From Nigrospora sphaerica (taxonomy: Eukaryota > Ascomycota > Sordariomycetes > Amphisphaeriales > Apiosporaceae): a stretch of DNA of 64,000 nucleotides. The notes beneath the pieces are model-generated. The model searched no databases. It had not been told where the DNA came from and saw nothing but the letters and a program-made list of their open reading frames with translations. A program made the position numbers and the translations under genes. Positions 22,193 to 33,086 of the stretch are shown here, in pieces. Numbering within the stretch: position 1 is the stretch's first letter; each line of letters starts with the position of its first letter. Where the stretch lies: assembly GCA_018287875.1 (NCBI GenBank), contig JAGVVL010000002.1, positions 124,001-188,000 of the forward strand, read 5' to 3'.

Positions 22193-23630
22193 ATGTCTGC
22201 CTCTGGCGACTGGGGCGCCCCCCCCGCAGGCGTCGACTTGAGTGAACACCAATCAGACAGCATCATTAGTACTGTCACGGCTGTAATGAGTCTGGCAGTT
22301 TTAGCCGTTGCTCTTCGGCTAGTCGCGCGTTTTAAAGCTGGAACCGGCTTAGCGGCAGACGATTATCTGATATTTCTTGCTCTGGTAAGCTGGTAGATTC
22401 TATGGTCAAATGGCAGGACCGCCGTCTTTGTGGTCGACTGCCACGCTTCCTCAACCCTGCCAGGAATCCTCCGAATCACCCGTTGGCTGACCATGAGCAA
22501 GTTTTTCGCTATTGGAACGGCCATGTTGTGTTTTCTCAGCATCCCCAACGGCGGCGGAAAGCATCTCTGGGGCGTTACCTTTGCCGAATTCACAAGACTT
22601 TGGCAGCTCGCCTACGCCTTCGTCCTCATTTACGCCACTGGCGTTACCTTTACGAAAGCATCGATCCTCTTGTTCTACCGCCGGCTTTTTGGTACCAACT
22701 GGGCCTTTCACGTCTGTCTTGGCCTGGTCGTGGGATATTGGATTGCATGCATCGTCGCGTGGCTGGCGGGATGCCGCCCTGCTTCATATTTCTGGGAGCA
22801 GTTCACCAACCCCGACGCCCAGGGCACGTGCATAGATACCTCCCTATTCTACTTCGTCAACGGGATCTGCGCCATGTTGATCGATGTTTTCATTCTCCTT
22901 GTTCCCATCCCCACATGTAAGTGGCACACATTTCGTGGTATCGGGCGACTTAAAGACATGGTGATTGTCCCGACATGAACCAAGGGGTCGAAGAGCGCGG
23001 CGATTGGATATTTGAGACGCTAATGAGAGCTCAGTAATACATCTTCACATGCCACTGCCACAAAAGATAGCAGTCAGTGGTATTTTGCTCCTGGGAGCAT
23101 TGTAAGGTCTCCTCCCACCTACTGATGGCGGCATTCTCTAACTGACGACGAATCTCAGTGTCTGCATTGCGAGCATCCTCCGCATTATCGCTATGGATGC
23201 CCTTGTCAAAGCCGAGGACTTTACCTGGGCCATGGGCGAAGTATTCATCTGGTCGTGCTGCGAGCCGCTCATCGGCATCGTTTGCGCTTGTCTCCCAACA
23301 TATGGGCCGTTATTCCGGACCTGGTGGAAGAGAATTAACTTAACGGGCTCCCGCAGCAAGGAAGGCAGTAGCCTGTCCCGCCGTCGTAATCCTGGCATGG
23401 ATCTGGAGAACACCAATGTGCGCATCAATCTGGCGAAGCGCGAGTTCCGCCGCCTTCACGCTGGCCAAGACAAGCTGCGCGATGACGAGGTGGAGCTGAC
23501 GAACGAGATAACGGGCTTGCGTGGCAGCAGCACTCAGGGCGAGGGTAGTGACGATGGCATCGATGTCGCCTCGAAAGGTATTACAGTAAGGAAGGATGTG
23601 TCGTGGGTCAGCGTGCCAAAACATACATGA
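22193..23630 (+). CDS. PTH11-like integral membrane protein 1
   Basis: Four exons (22193-22384, 22502-22916, 23035-23101, 23159-23630) give 382 codons, 381 residues, with no frameshift. Introns of 117, 118 and 57 bp have GTAAGC, GTAAGT and GTAAGG donors. The N-terminal two thirds hold several hydrophobic helices typical of the fungal rhodopsin-like/PTH11 family: LAADDYLIFLAL after the first helix, then GGGKHLWG and YRRLFG. The C-terminus is a long cytoplasmic tail rich in charged residues. PTH11 of Magnaporthe is a surface-sensing receptor; most paralogs are uncharacterised. There is no CFEM domain here. The ATG was chosen because it precedes the first helix by a short N-terminus. Confidence 0.85.
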
Positions 23631-25435
23631 GCCACCTCCCCGGGGGTTGTTGCTTGTACACAGTACGTACAACATGATCAATGCGAAATAAACACGATAA
23701 TGGGTGGACCAGGCATCAAATCTGGGTGCCGGATGCAAGCCAATGTGCGATACATCAATGCAGGGAGCGCACATGTTCCACCGAAGGGTGCGCCGACAAG
23801 CCTTGTCCAGTTCTCGCGTCAGTGCGCGTTTAGGCTACGGCCCATCTGGAGAAATTTCATCCGTCTGATGATGGAGTCTCAAGGTGAGCGCCGTCACGTG
23901 TACGTATCATTAAGAGTATTGGCTCTTCCGGAAAGGCATAAATCGCGGGTGGCGGGCCGCGTCGCGGGTGGCGGGTAACGCCGGCTGCTGCAATGGGTCA
24001 ACGAATCCAGAAGCTAGCCATCCGGCCAAGGTGTTCTTATCTCCCTGGTGTGCAGGGTGGATCACCGGGAGCTGTTACGTACAGACCTTCCGGGGTACCG
24101 TGGCAAGGAGGCGAAGTGGCCAGAGGAATGTTGGCGAACTCGATGGTGGACAGGTCTGATTCGGTGCTGAGCGCTCCGCTGCCAGGCAGAATATGGGTCG
24201 CCGCAACCAATGTTTCGTGTTTTGTGGACATGCGCTACGAATGACCTGCCATACACAGTATGAGACCCCGATCGGCGTTCCCTACTTAATGAGGGCAGCG
24301 AGTGGGTGCAGTTTTATCATACCCTATCAGACGAAGAAATGTGTCCCGACAGTTCGGTTCACTAGCCAGGCGAGGATAAGCTGAGAAGAAAACAACAAGG
24401 GCTATCCCACAGTCGACGCGCTAAAGCCGTACCGAAATTAGCAGGCCGACTCTCGTCCTGCCAAGACGCGCAGCGACCAAAGGGCCATGTTTCTTGGCTT
24501 ATTCGCCGCATTGCCTTACCAGGCGCTGATAGATCAGTAGGCCGCGACGGGGTATTTTCGTATCGGTAGAAGGCACAGGCCACTAATGAATGAGCAAACG
24601 AAGAGTACTACGTGCATTCGGCCGCCCTGCCGTCACGCCCAAGCAAGCGGTCAAATCTACTTTGCCTCGTCATGCAAGGATGTGGGCAAGTTTAAAGAAT
24701 TCAAATAAGATTAGTTCCCTACGCTCAAATATGGATGATGGTGAAGCTAGAGTGCAAAATAAGACTACATGTACTAAGTTTGCAAGATAGTGTACTATAA
24801 TAACAGGTTGAAATAGAAAATTAGTTCGGACAAGAAATCAAAATAATACCGAGTCTATTGTTTGGTTCCTGTTAAGTCTTCGTACGGCCAAGGGGAATCC
24901 GCATGCAGTACGACGTTCGATGTCGTGAGGTCATCATTATAAGTACTTGTACCCAATCTTGTTAGCTGCAACCATTGTCAAGGATACTGCAACTGCTGTA
25001 ACAGCTGCCAAAGTTGTGCATACAAGAAGGAAGAACAACATCAGACTTAGCTTCAAGCGCGTGGTGCACCACAATCTGACGAGCGAAGGAGAAGATACTA
25101 TATTTGCACTATTGTTGTAGCGTGACGGCCTGTAAATAGGAGGTTCCAGGTCTCTCTCTATTTTGGAAACCGTGGCTCTATTAATCTGGAGGTTGCATTA
25201 TGGGGTCAATCGTTTAATAATGCTTCAAGGCTGTTAGGAAATTGCCCCAGGGCTTGATAGAGTGATCTGGTGGCCACGATAACCTCATATGTACAGTTTC
25301 ACCGTCATCCAATCCTCCTATGCTCGGGACCCTCTGACCTTTCCGGAAGCCCTTGAGTCCTCTGCTCACTCACTCGACTAGCACATTTCGTACGCCTTCC
25401 AAGTTCGTCTCGGCGTCTTTCATCGCGGCAAAAAC
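23631..25435. other. intergenic region with no recognised gene
   Basis: 1.8 kb between the PTH11-like gene and the 3' end of a minus-strand secreted-protein gene. It contains a short GCGGGTGGCGG duplication at 23946-23976 and an AT-rich patch at about 24680-24860. No gene, RNA or mobile element was recognised. Confidence 0.5.
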
Positions 25436-26216
25436 TCAGGCAAAGCTGACCCGGGGAGGCCAGGTCTTGGTCTCGCGTGAAATGACGAAGTTCCCGCTTC
25501 CAGCATTCTGGTAGCTGTAGATCTCCTCAGTAAAGGGGACGCGGTTATCACGGAACCACTTCCGCATAAGTTCGCGATTGGCGTCATCCATGAGCGAACT
25601 CATCAGCAGGTAGCCGCGGGGTTCCTTCATGCTAGCGACGTCGGAATTTCTCGTCATCTTCCCAGTGTAATCGTTAATAACTTCTTCCCCGTCATGTAGA
25701 GACGCCCATTGGCGGCACGCGCCGGCGGGATGTGGGCCATGGCGAACTTGGTCTTGTCGTAGACGGCCATGACGGAGCACGCCGACAAGCCCGACGTCTC
25801 GAGGGTGTCACCGTCCTTCCACGGGCCCGTCCCGATGCTCTCCATGTCGATTGGGATGCGCGCCTCGAGAGTGTGGTATTCCTGTTCGTCTTCAACCTCG
25901 ACAGCCTCGGGAGCCTCCTCCGAGCGCTTGCAACCCTTCTTCCCCTTGGGACATTTGCCTTTGGTTGCTTTCTTGGGTGCCTTGGGGCACTTGGTGCACT
26001 GCATCTTTGCTTTGGCAGGGCACGTGAACGCACGAGTGACAACACTTCCAAGCTCCGTGGCGGCTCCTGGCGCTTCGACGGCGGTGCTGTAATCCTTTGT
26101 GAGACGCCATTCAAACACATCATGACATGGTATACTTGCGTTGTCTCGCGAATTGCAAGGCCCTGTGCCAAGCCGAGAATCAAGGCGGGCAGGAGGGCGA
26201 TCTGAGTGAAACGCAT
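25436..26216 (-). CDS. secreted Lys/Cys-rich protein of unknown function (two apparent frameshifts)
   Basis: About 260 residues if one base is added at each of two places: the TTT run at 26113-26115 (plus-strand AAA) and at 25681. The N-terminus MRFTQIALLPALILGLAQGLA is a signal peptide. A central segment is unusual: within about 35 residues it has six cysteines among lysines, with the unit C-P-K/A occurring several times (TKCPKAPKK, GKCPKGKKGCK). The C-terminal half is acidic-to-neutral and ends KTWPPRVSFA. No family is recognised. The length becomes an exact multiple of three with the two bases, and the three pieces overlap end to end, so one gene is more likely than three. It could be an extracellular metal- or polyanion-binding protein; this is a guess. 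Confidence 0.6.
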
Positions 26217-27086
26217 TGTGATCGTAATATGATTTTATGAGACGTTCAGAGCTGATGACCGAAAGGAGTGATAAAAATCCAGAGGATCGTGCTCGGGTTG
26301 TTGTTTGGTTAAATGATTCGTTGCTGTACCTGCTGATCGAACATACGATGTCCTTGGGAGAGCGAATACCCTTTTATCCTCGACGGCAGCGCCAGCGCCC
26401 ATTCCCAAGGCACCTGCTCTGACGTTCATTCTCAGAGATCTTACCTTGTGTTTGACCACTAACGTAGTTGCCTTATGAAGCTTACGGTATTGACGACGAT
26501 CCAACCCTAATTCAGGAGCCACACCACGCATTTGGCCCTTACCGGATAGTAATACGAGGCTAGTAACGAGTGTGCTGACGACTCCTGTAAAATCAGGATG
26601 CAAGTCTTAATTGCAATATGGTGCGGAAAAGTTGTCTCCACACGTAGGAATTCACGAAGTTCCAAGCTCAGGGCGACTCTTACACGAAAGTCGTTGGCAG
26701 AATAGTAAGCGCAGCCATAATTTGAGGAGCTAACACGCAAAACTCAATCAAACGATTTGCAAACAGTAATGTGGCGCGGCACAATGGCGTGTATTCCGAA
26801 GATCAGCATGAATTTAAGGCGCAAACCGGCAATAGCCCCCCCCCTGTCGACTTCCTGCATGATGTGAGAAAGGATCAGCTGATGACGCATTCCCTCACGA
26901 GCCAACCAGCTCCTTGCCCCCTGCATGCTAGCCGTGCGGGGACGATAACAGTAACAGTGTATGCCTGGTGATACGCCGAGAATTGGGTTAAAGACTGCAA
27001 CCCCAGGGGACAAACGAGCGCAGGAGCCGAGCCTAAACTCGTTGAACTGTTACCTTTCTGCCCAACACCTGTCATCACTCACCATC
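26217..27086. other. divergent intergenic region
   Basis: It lies between the minus-strand secreted protein and the plus-strand ankyrin gene. A C9 run occurs at 26839-26847. No gene was recognised. Confidence 0.5.
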
Positions 27087-28183
27087 ATGGAATCTCATCA
27101 ATTTGCCTCTAGTCCCTCCGAAGCTACATGGGAAACCCCTCGTTGGCGAGCCCTCCACAATATTGAGATCCGATTTACACACAACGCGGATGGCGGCAAC
27201 GACTCCCACGAGCTTGTCGGACAGGTGGGCCATCCCACGAGTTTGAATGAATGCACAAAAGCCCTTGACAACATAGCCTCCGAGTTCAACAATCTGTGTG
27301 CAGCCGACGCTTCGCTGGAAGGCATCGCAAGCTTTTTAGAGCGATGGGCGGACCATGCATCACCAAGTCGCTTGCAACCCAATGTTCTCGCCTGGCTGGA
27401 CGACACAAATGCGATGCGCTCGGCATGCATGAATAACAATAGTGCCCTAGTACGGCTTCTCCTAGAGAACGGGCTTACAGTGCAACCTAGCGCCGTTTCA
27501 TCAGCAATCGCACAGCTCCAGAAGGCAGGGAATGAGGACACGGTTCGACTTCTGTTGCATGGCGGATGGGACATTAACCAGTGTCTTAACGAAAATACGC
27601 CGCCAGTGTTGAGGTAAGTGAGAAGTCGATACCTGAGTAGGGAAGGAAAGAGCTGATCTGATGGCATGGGTGCCGATAGTATGATTATGGGATATCATAA
27701 CCTAGTCTTGCTGTGCCTTGACCTGGGTGCCGACCCGAATGTTTCGAGCCCTCGGGCACACTCATCATGGAATCGGCCGCCTCCACAGCATCGCTTCACA
27801 CAGTAAAGGCTCTAGCCCACCACGGCGCGCACGTCGTGGACGGTGCGCTTGTGGCGCACGCTTCCTACGCCCACAACGAAGGACACCCGGGCCGTATAGA
27901 GGTAGCGCAGTTTCTCCTCGACCATGGTGCCCCGGTTGATGCATTTTACCTTGAGAATCACATTAAAGATTCGTGCCTTACCATGGTTTTTGGGAGGCAG
28001 ACAGCTTTGCATTTCGCGATCTGGGGCGGCAAGAGGGATATGATGGAGTTGCTTCTGGAGAGAGGCGCTGATAGGAACATCCCGACTTTTTCGGCGTTGA
28101 AGACGGGCGGTCAAGACATGTCTCCAAAAGAGCTCGCACTGAAATATGGAAGAGAGGACCTCGTGGCTTTACTGGATCATTAG
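27087..28183 (+). CDS. ankyrin-repeat protein (one apparent frameshift)
   Basis: Exons 27087-27613 and 27680-28183 give 343 residues if one C is added to the CCC run at 27749-27751. The intron (66 bp) has GTAAGT and ATAG ends. Ankyrin-type helices are visible: NSALVRLLLENGLTV, NEDTVRLLLHGGWDIN, HNLVLLCLDLGADPN, GRIEVAQFLLDHGAPVD and GKRDMMELLLERGADRN, i.e. about five to six repeats. The first 120 residues have no clear domain. Ankyrin repeats are protein-binding scaffolds, and the partner is unknown. The stop at 28181-28183 follows the last repeat closely. The 3' end faces the permease gene 157 bp away. Confidence 0.8.
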
Positions 28184-28339
28184 AACGGATACCCAAACAG
28201 GCATCACAGAAGTACCAAAGACTTGAGCAACACACGTGCATTTCCTCAGCAGCAGCTGCAGTGATATTATGAGATAGCGCCCCTTTCATAACGCGGGTTC
28301 TCCAACCCCGTGCCAGTTACCTTCGCAGTTGCGTCAACG

Positions 28340-30447
28340 CTAGTGCATATTTGGCTCGACCTTCTCTTCCCGGATGGTTTCAAACTCGGAGGTAAAATCA
28401 ATGTCATGTAAAGGAACGACCTTTGACTTTAGGAAGAGCTTAAAGAATACATAGAAAGCTGGCAGAAATTGGTAGATTAGAGATCGGCACTATTCTGAGG
28501 GATATGGGCTTCACTGACCTGCGAAAATAAAAACATTGAGGTAACACGTCAAGAATCCAGTGGCGGTGAAATGGCCATCCACGAAGACGTCGAACCCCGA
28601 GAAGAATATTACGAGGAAGACAATCGTCAGAGTAGCCCATGCCACGTACGGTTGACCCGGACTCTTATAAGGAAGATCTGTGCCCGATGATGTCAGTGAG
28701 GACAAAAGCGCGCATCAAGAGGGAATGGACAAACCACTACGCGAATATCCCTGAGCCTTCAAGCCAGCACAGAAGCGAAGGTACGTAGCCTCAATGACGA
28801 TCCAGCCGATGAGTCCAGCGACAGTGGTGACGTTGACAAACCATCCGAAAACGACAGAGGAGCTGTTGCCGACGTTGAGGTAGACGAGCGGCAGCAAGAG
28901 GCAGGTCATCCCGACGGCGTAGTGCGGCGTTCCGAATCGGTTGCAGCGCTGGAAGATTACCGGCGCATGCCCGTCGCGGCTGAGGCCGTAGAGCGTCCGC
29001 GACGCAATGAAGATGCAGGCCGAGGCGCTCGAGATGGCTGACGTGCACACAACGGCGTTGATGATAGACGGGACGACGGAGATGCCGGCGCGCACGAAGG
29101 CAATGACGAAGGGCGACTGCTGCGCTGTACCAGTGGAGACGCTCAAGCTGGGATCGTCGAAGGGTCTGTTTTGATGAATTTGCGACGTCAGTCAATGTTC
29201 AAAGGGGCGGGTATGGGGGAAAGGCGTGGGCTCTCTGATCCGTTCGAATCGTTTCCGCTGCAAGAATGAGGTCTTCACCGCGTAACTTACACGATCATGC
29301 CGACGATGAGAATGCTCAGCACATAGAAAACGAAAACCCGATAGAATGTCTTCTTGGTGGCCGCCGGGATGACCTGCCGCGGGTTCTGCGTCTCGGAGCC
29401 GGAAATGGCCACGACCTGAATATTGCCATAGCTGAAAGCAGCCGAAAGCAGAACCTTCCAGAAGGCGAGGAACCGGCCGGTATTCCCCGCTTCGATATAC
29501 GTGTTGAATGCCCCTGGCGTCTGCCAGTACTGGAAGCCCAGACGTTCATGGTTGGGGCCGCCCCCAGATTGACGACAAGGCCGCCGATGATGAGGCCGAT
29601 GATAAGCATGATCTTCAGCGAGGCTAAGATGAACTCGGACTAAATGATGGATGCGAGACTGGCAGTCAGCGCAGTCCATTCCCAACGCGAGAAAGCCGGT
29701 AAAAGCGGCACCAGGTCCAGGGGCTGTAGGACGTGGGGAAACATACTTCTCCGTAAAGCCGGACGCCACAAAAGTTCAGAACGACAATGAATACTAGGAA
29801 AAGGGTGATCCACACGGCCGGGTTCACCCACCAATTCCAGTACTGCACGATGGTCGCCGCGGCGCTGATCTCGGCCGGCACGGAAATCGCCATGGTATAC
29901 CCTAGTTTATTCCACCGTCAGCTTCCAGAGCAACCCTCGTCCGGGCAACTTCTCGGCGCCTGCCAACTGCTACTTACAGAAGTTCCATCCCGTTGCGGCG
30001 CCGAGAGCGGGCTCCACGAACTTGGTGGCGTGGCGGATAAAGCCGCCGGTGCACGGCATGAAGGCCGTGATCTCGCCCGTGGTGTAGGCGACCCCAGCGG
30101 TGACAGTGCCCATCACGAGGTAGGCAAGTAGAGCGCCCGCAGGACCAGCGGTGGCAATGACTGTACCTGAGCTAAGGAACAGGCCCGTGCCCTTTTCGGC
30201 ATTAGCTCAGGGATACTCGTTAGTCACCCCGTGGCCTGACGGAATTACATCGTGACATTGGCCGCAGCGGTAAAAAGTAACGTACGATCATGCCTGCGAT
30301 GGCTATCATGTTGATATGGCGAGACTTCAGATCGCGTTTGATCTGCTCAGCCCCTCCGGCTGCCTGTGGAGCCGCGACGTCAATGCCGCACTCCTCCACA
30401 TTTGGAGCAGCATTAAAACTTGCGGCGCGTTTGTCGTCTTTGTCCAT
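28340..30447 (-). CDS. amino-acid permease (APC superfamily) 1
   Basis: Seven exons (30447-30286, 30191-29978, 29901-29747, 29639-29291, 29165-28741 or 28738, 28677-28519, 28458-28340) give 527 or 528 residues with one base restored in the C5 run at 29561-29565. The protein is a 12-helix transporter of the fungal amino-acid/GABA permease group: GTGLFLSSG after the first helix, then FRY/FQYWQTPGAF, ISGSETQNPRQVIP and SRDGHAP. It would import amino acids or related amines across the plasma membrane using the proton gradient. The fifth intron donor is ambiguous between two GTs 3 bp apart, neither a strong consensus. The start ATG at 30447 gives a cytosolic N-terminus of about 45 residues. An earlier in-frame ATG at 30540 is less likely. 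Confidence 0.87.
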
Positions 30448-31861
30448 CTTTGTGGCTCGCTGGGGAACGGGGAAATGACAATGGCGACTAAGAAACTTGA
30501 GCGGGACGCCAGAACGGTGAGAGAAACAATGGAGGCGCAAACACTTGGGCAGGTGACTAGAGCGGCCGAGCTCGATCCCTGATGTCGGAGCACAGAGTGA
30601 GCGCTATGCAGTGCATGGGGATTGGAACTGACTAAGACCCCTAGGTGGTGATGCACGATCGGCCAGGGTCCGACAGATAAGCCAATAGCTATCGCTCAGA
30701 AACGCCGGTGATAGGAGACAGCAGGGGGGGGGAAGTCGGGGTGTGGGGACTGAAATCAAACACCGCTGTGCGGGAACTAGTCCCATAACACAGGAGACGT
30801 GACCATTGTCCAAACCTCCATTCCTACAGAGCTGTCACTATCATCCTACTTGCAAACTGAGCCATATAGGGCAGAACGACGCGACGAAAAATCCTAGATG
30901 GACCCGGCCATGGACGACAAATTTCAGCTGTACGACCTTCGGGTTGAGGTGGTATGCCCGCCGGGAAAGAGGATTTAGTGTGAAGCAAGGCCGGTGATTA
31001 CTTCACCCTCAAGGGGGAGATGTTAGAACTACCCGCGGGCCAAGGAATCAGCATCTACAGTTTGTGTATATCCTGTACTCACTCCCATGCATTTTGGTCC
31101 GTAACTGATGGGTTGTCTCTCATCATACGGACAGCATCAGTGCTCCCGCTTCTCCCTGCCAAGCAAAGAGTCACCTCAAGGGGTGACTGGATGACTACTG
31201 ACGCCTTGATTGCGTGCCCAGATCCCAATTGTCCCTCTCAGCTCAGGATCTTCCGCGAGGGTATTCGCACATTCAGTCACGCAGAAACCACGGTGGTTCC
31301 TTTGGCCTCGTGATCGAGGGCTCGAGTGCACCAGGGAAATAAATTGCCGTCTTGCTGTCTAAGCCCGCAGTAGGGGGGTTCCGGTCCATGGAATGGTGTC
31401 GACTCAATCGAAGACCTGCCGTCGAGCGAGTTGCACAACGGACTGATCTCGGCGTTAAAAAATAACAACAACAAAAATAACAACATGCACAGCAGCGCCA
31501 GGTTATCCCGGGCATCGGGAGGCAGGTATAAGATTGACTGCCTTCGATTCTGTCAAAAGGTAGATAGTCATGGCGTATTGCCTTCCTCGGATCGTCGGAT
31601 CATCAGTGCTGTGCGGGGAGGCTACATGAAATGGTAATCCATCGATTGCTTAGCTTTTCTTTTATATTACTAACGACCTTGTTGCCATCTCCCTCAATGG
31701 AATGGTAAGCAGGGGGTGGGCTGGAATGGTGTTTACCAATCAGTTGGGTACCTGTGGGACTAGATACGTAGATATGAACGGACGGCTGTACCTTTCGTTA
31801 ACCAAGTTGTAGTTAAGTTTTTACTATCACCAAACCTCCTTCTATCTTATTTGGCACTACA
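30448..31861. other. intergenic region upstream of the permease
   Basis: 1.4 kb with short frames only. A G8 run lies near 30724. No gene or repeat family was recognised. Confidence 0.5.
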
Positions 31862-32413
31862 ATGGTTCTTCTTCACATTCCCGCTCCCGCAGTTGCCCTT
31901 CTAGCCACGAGCAACCCCGAGGCTTTCGGTCAAATCCATACTCTAAGTGGGGACCAGCCATCCACATCTCTCGCGCTTCTCATCTTCCACAGTTTGACTA
32001 GAGGCAAACTTCTCGCCAAGTGTCAGGAATTCCGCGGTTTCAGCGACACTACCAATTCGCCAAACACGAATGCATCGGGCGTGAGGTGGACAGCACTTGT
32101 GTCCAACAGGAGGTCCTGGAAGCACGTAATGCCAAGTGTGTGCAGAGCTTTCACTCGGGTTTCCCTTTGTCTATGGCTCCTGTACAGGGAACAGGAAAAC
32201 CATGATGCAACTCACTTGTACGGCCTTGTCGGTAGTGTGAGACAGAAGGGAAACTACGGACAGATGCCTACGGTGGACAGAATATGGTCCTATAAACGTC
32301 TAGAACTACCTTTCGAGCGAGGCGTCAATGCCACATCATGCCGCCGAGATGGAAATCAAACAAAGAAGAGCGGTGTCGACTTTGTTCCATATAAGAAGGC
32401 CACCGCATCATAA
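31862..32413 (+). CDS. possible small secreted protein, uncertain structure
   Basis: A 183-codon frame opens in good context (CTACAATGG) after a pyrimidine-rich leader. It starts MVLLHIPAPAVALLATSNPEA, signal-peptide-like, and has several cysteines. Two other plus-strand frames overlap it (32020-32205 and 32328-32540) and look about as protein-like, so the true product may be spliced or frame-shifted. No homology is recognised. Confidence 0.3.
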   Translation: MVLLHIPAPAVALLATSNPEAFGQIHTLSGDQPSTSLALLIFHSLTRGKLLAKCQEFRGFSDTTNSPNTNASGVRWTALVSNRRSWKHVMPSVCRAFTRVSLCLWLLYREQENHDATHLYGLVGSVRQKGNYGQMPTVDRIWSYKRLELPFERGVNATSCRRDGNQTKKSGVDFVPYKKATAS

Positions 32414-33086
32414 TACCGGATGCAACAGGATCTACTGCACTACCTTCTTCAAGCGCTGGAGATCTTATGGACAAATTCTAGAAGTCGAAACTCGCTACAA
32501 CCCTGGAGCCTTCGGAGCCTCTGTACTCACTGCCCAATAGGATTATTGCGGCCATTATTCTAATGGAGACGCCTTAAGTAGCGGGACCCTTGAGACGGTT
32601 TATTTGTGGTCATGTATTGGCTGCCTGTCCAGCCACTTGGACGCCCAGGCTGTCGGGCTCAAGGCTACAGGGTCTGGGACAGTCTTGGGAGGTGTGTTCA
32701 ATTGTAGTGCACTTTCACGCCTCAGAAAACGGCCGAACCGATCCTGTCTGTGCCGAAAAACTACTAAATGGTCAGGAACCTTGCTATACTCTATTACTGA
32801 AGCAGTGTCTTGTCCGCCTACTTTAACCCCACTTTGGCTTACTGTACTATACGTTGGCCGATGTCGGCGATAACCAATAGGGCCGGAGACCCCGCAATGC
32901 ACACCCTAACCCCGCTCAAATGGGGTGTTCTACTAGACATGTATGGCTAGCAACGTCTGGAAGGAAGGCGACGCGTGGTACATCCTTAAACTCTAGCGAG
33001 GAAGGCCACGACGAAGACTCATTATCTTTTGTCCTTTGAAGTTCCAAGCTGAGACCGTTCACCGCTAGGTAATATCATCAGCAAAG
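32414..33086. other. intergenic region upstream of the aldo/keto reductase
   Basis: Short frames only, with no recognised feature apart from being the promoter region of the gene starting at 33087. Confidence 0.5.

Noticed and set aside
14977..23630. Secondary-metabolite biosynthetic cluster
   Set aside because: GMC and BVMO genes are common tailoring enzymes, but no synthase, terpene cyclase or cluster regulator is present in the window.
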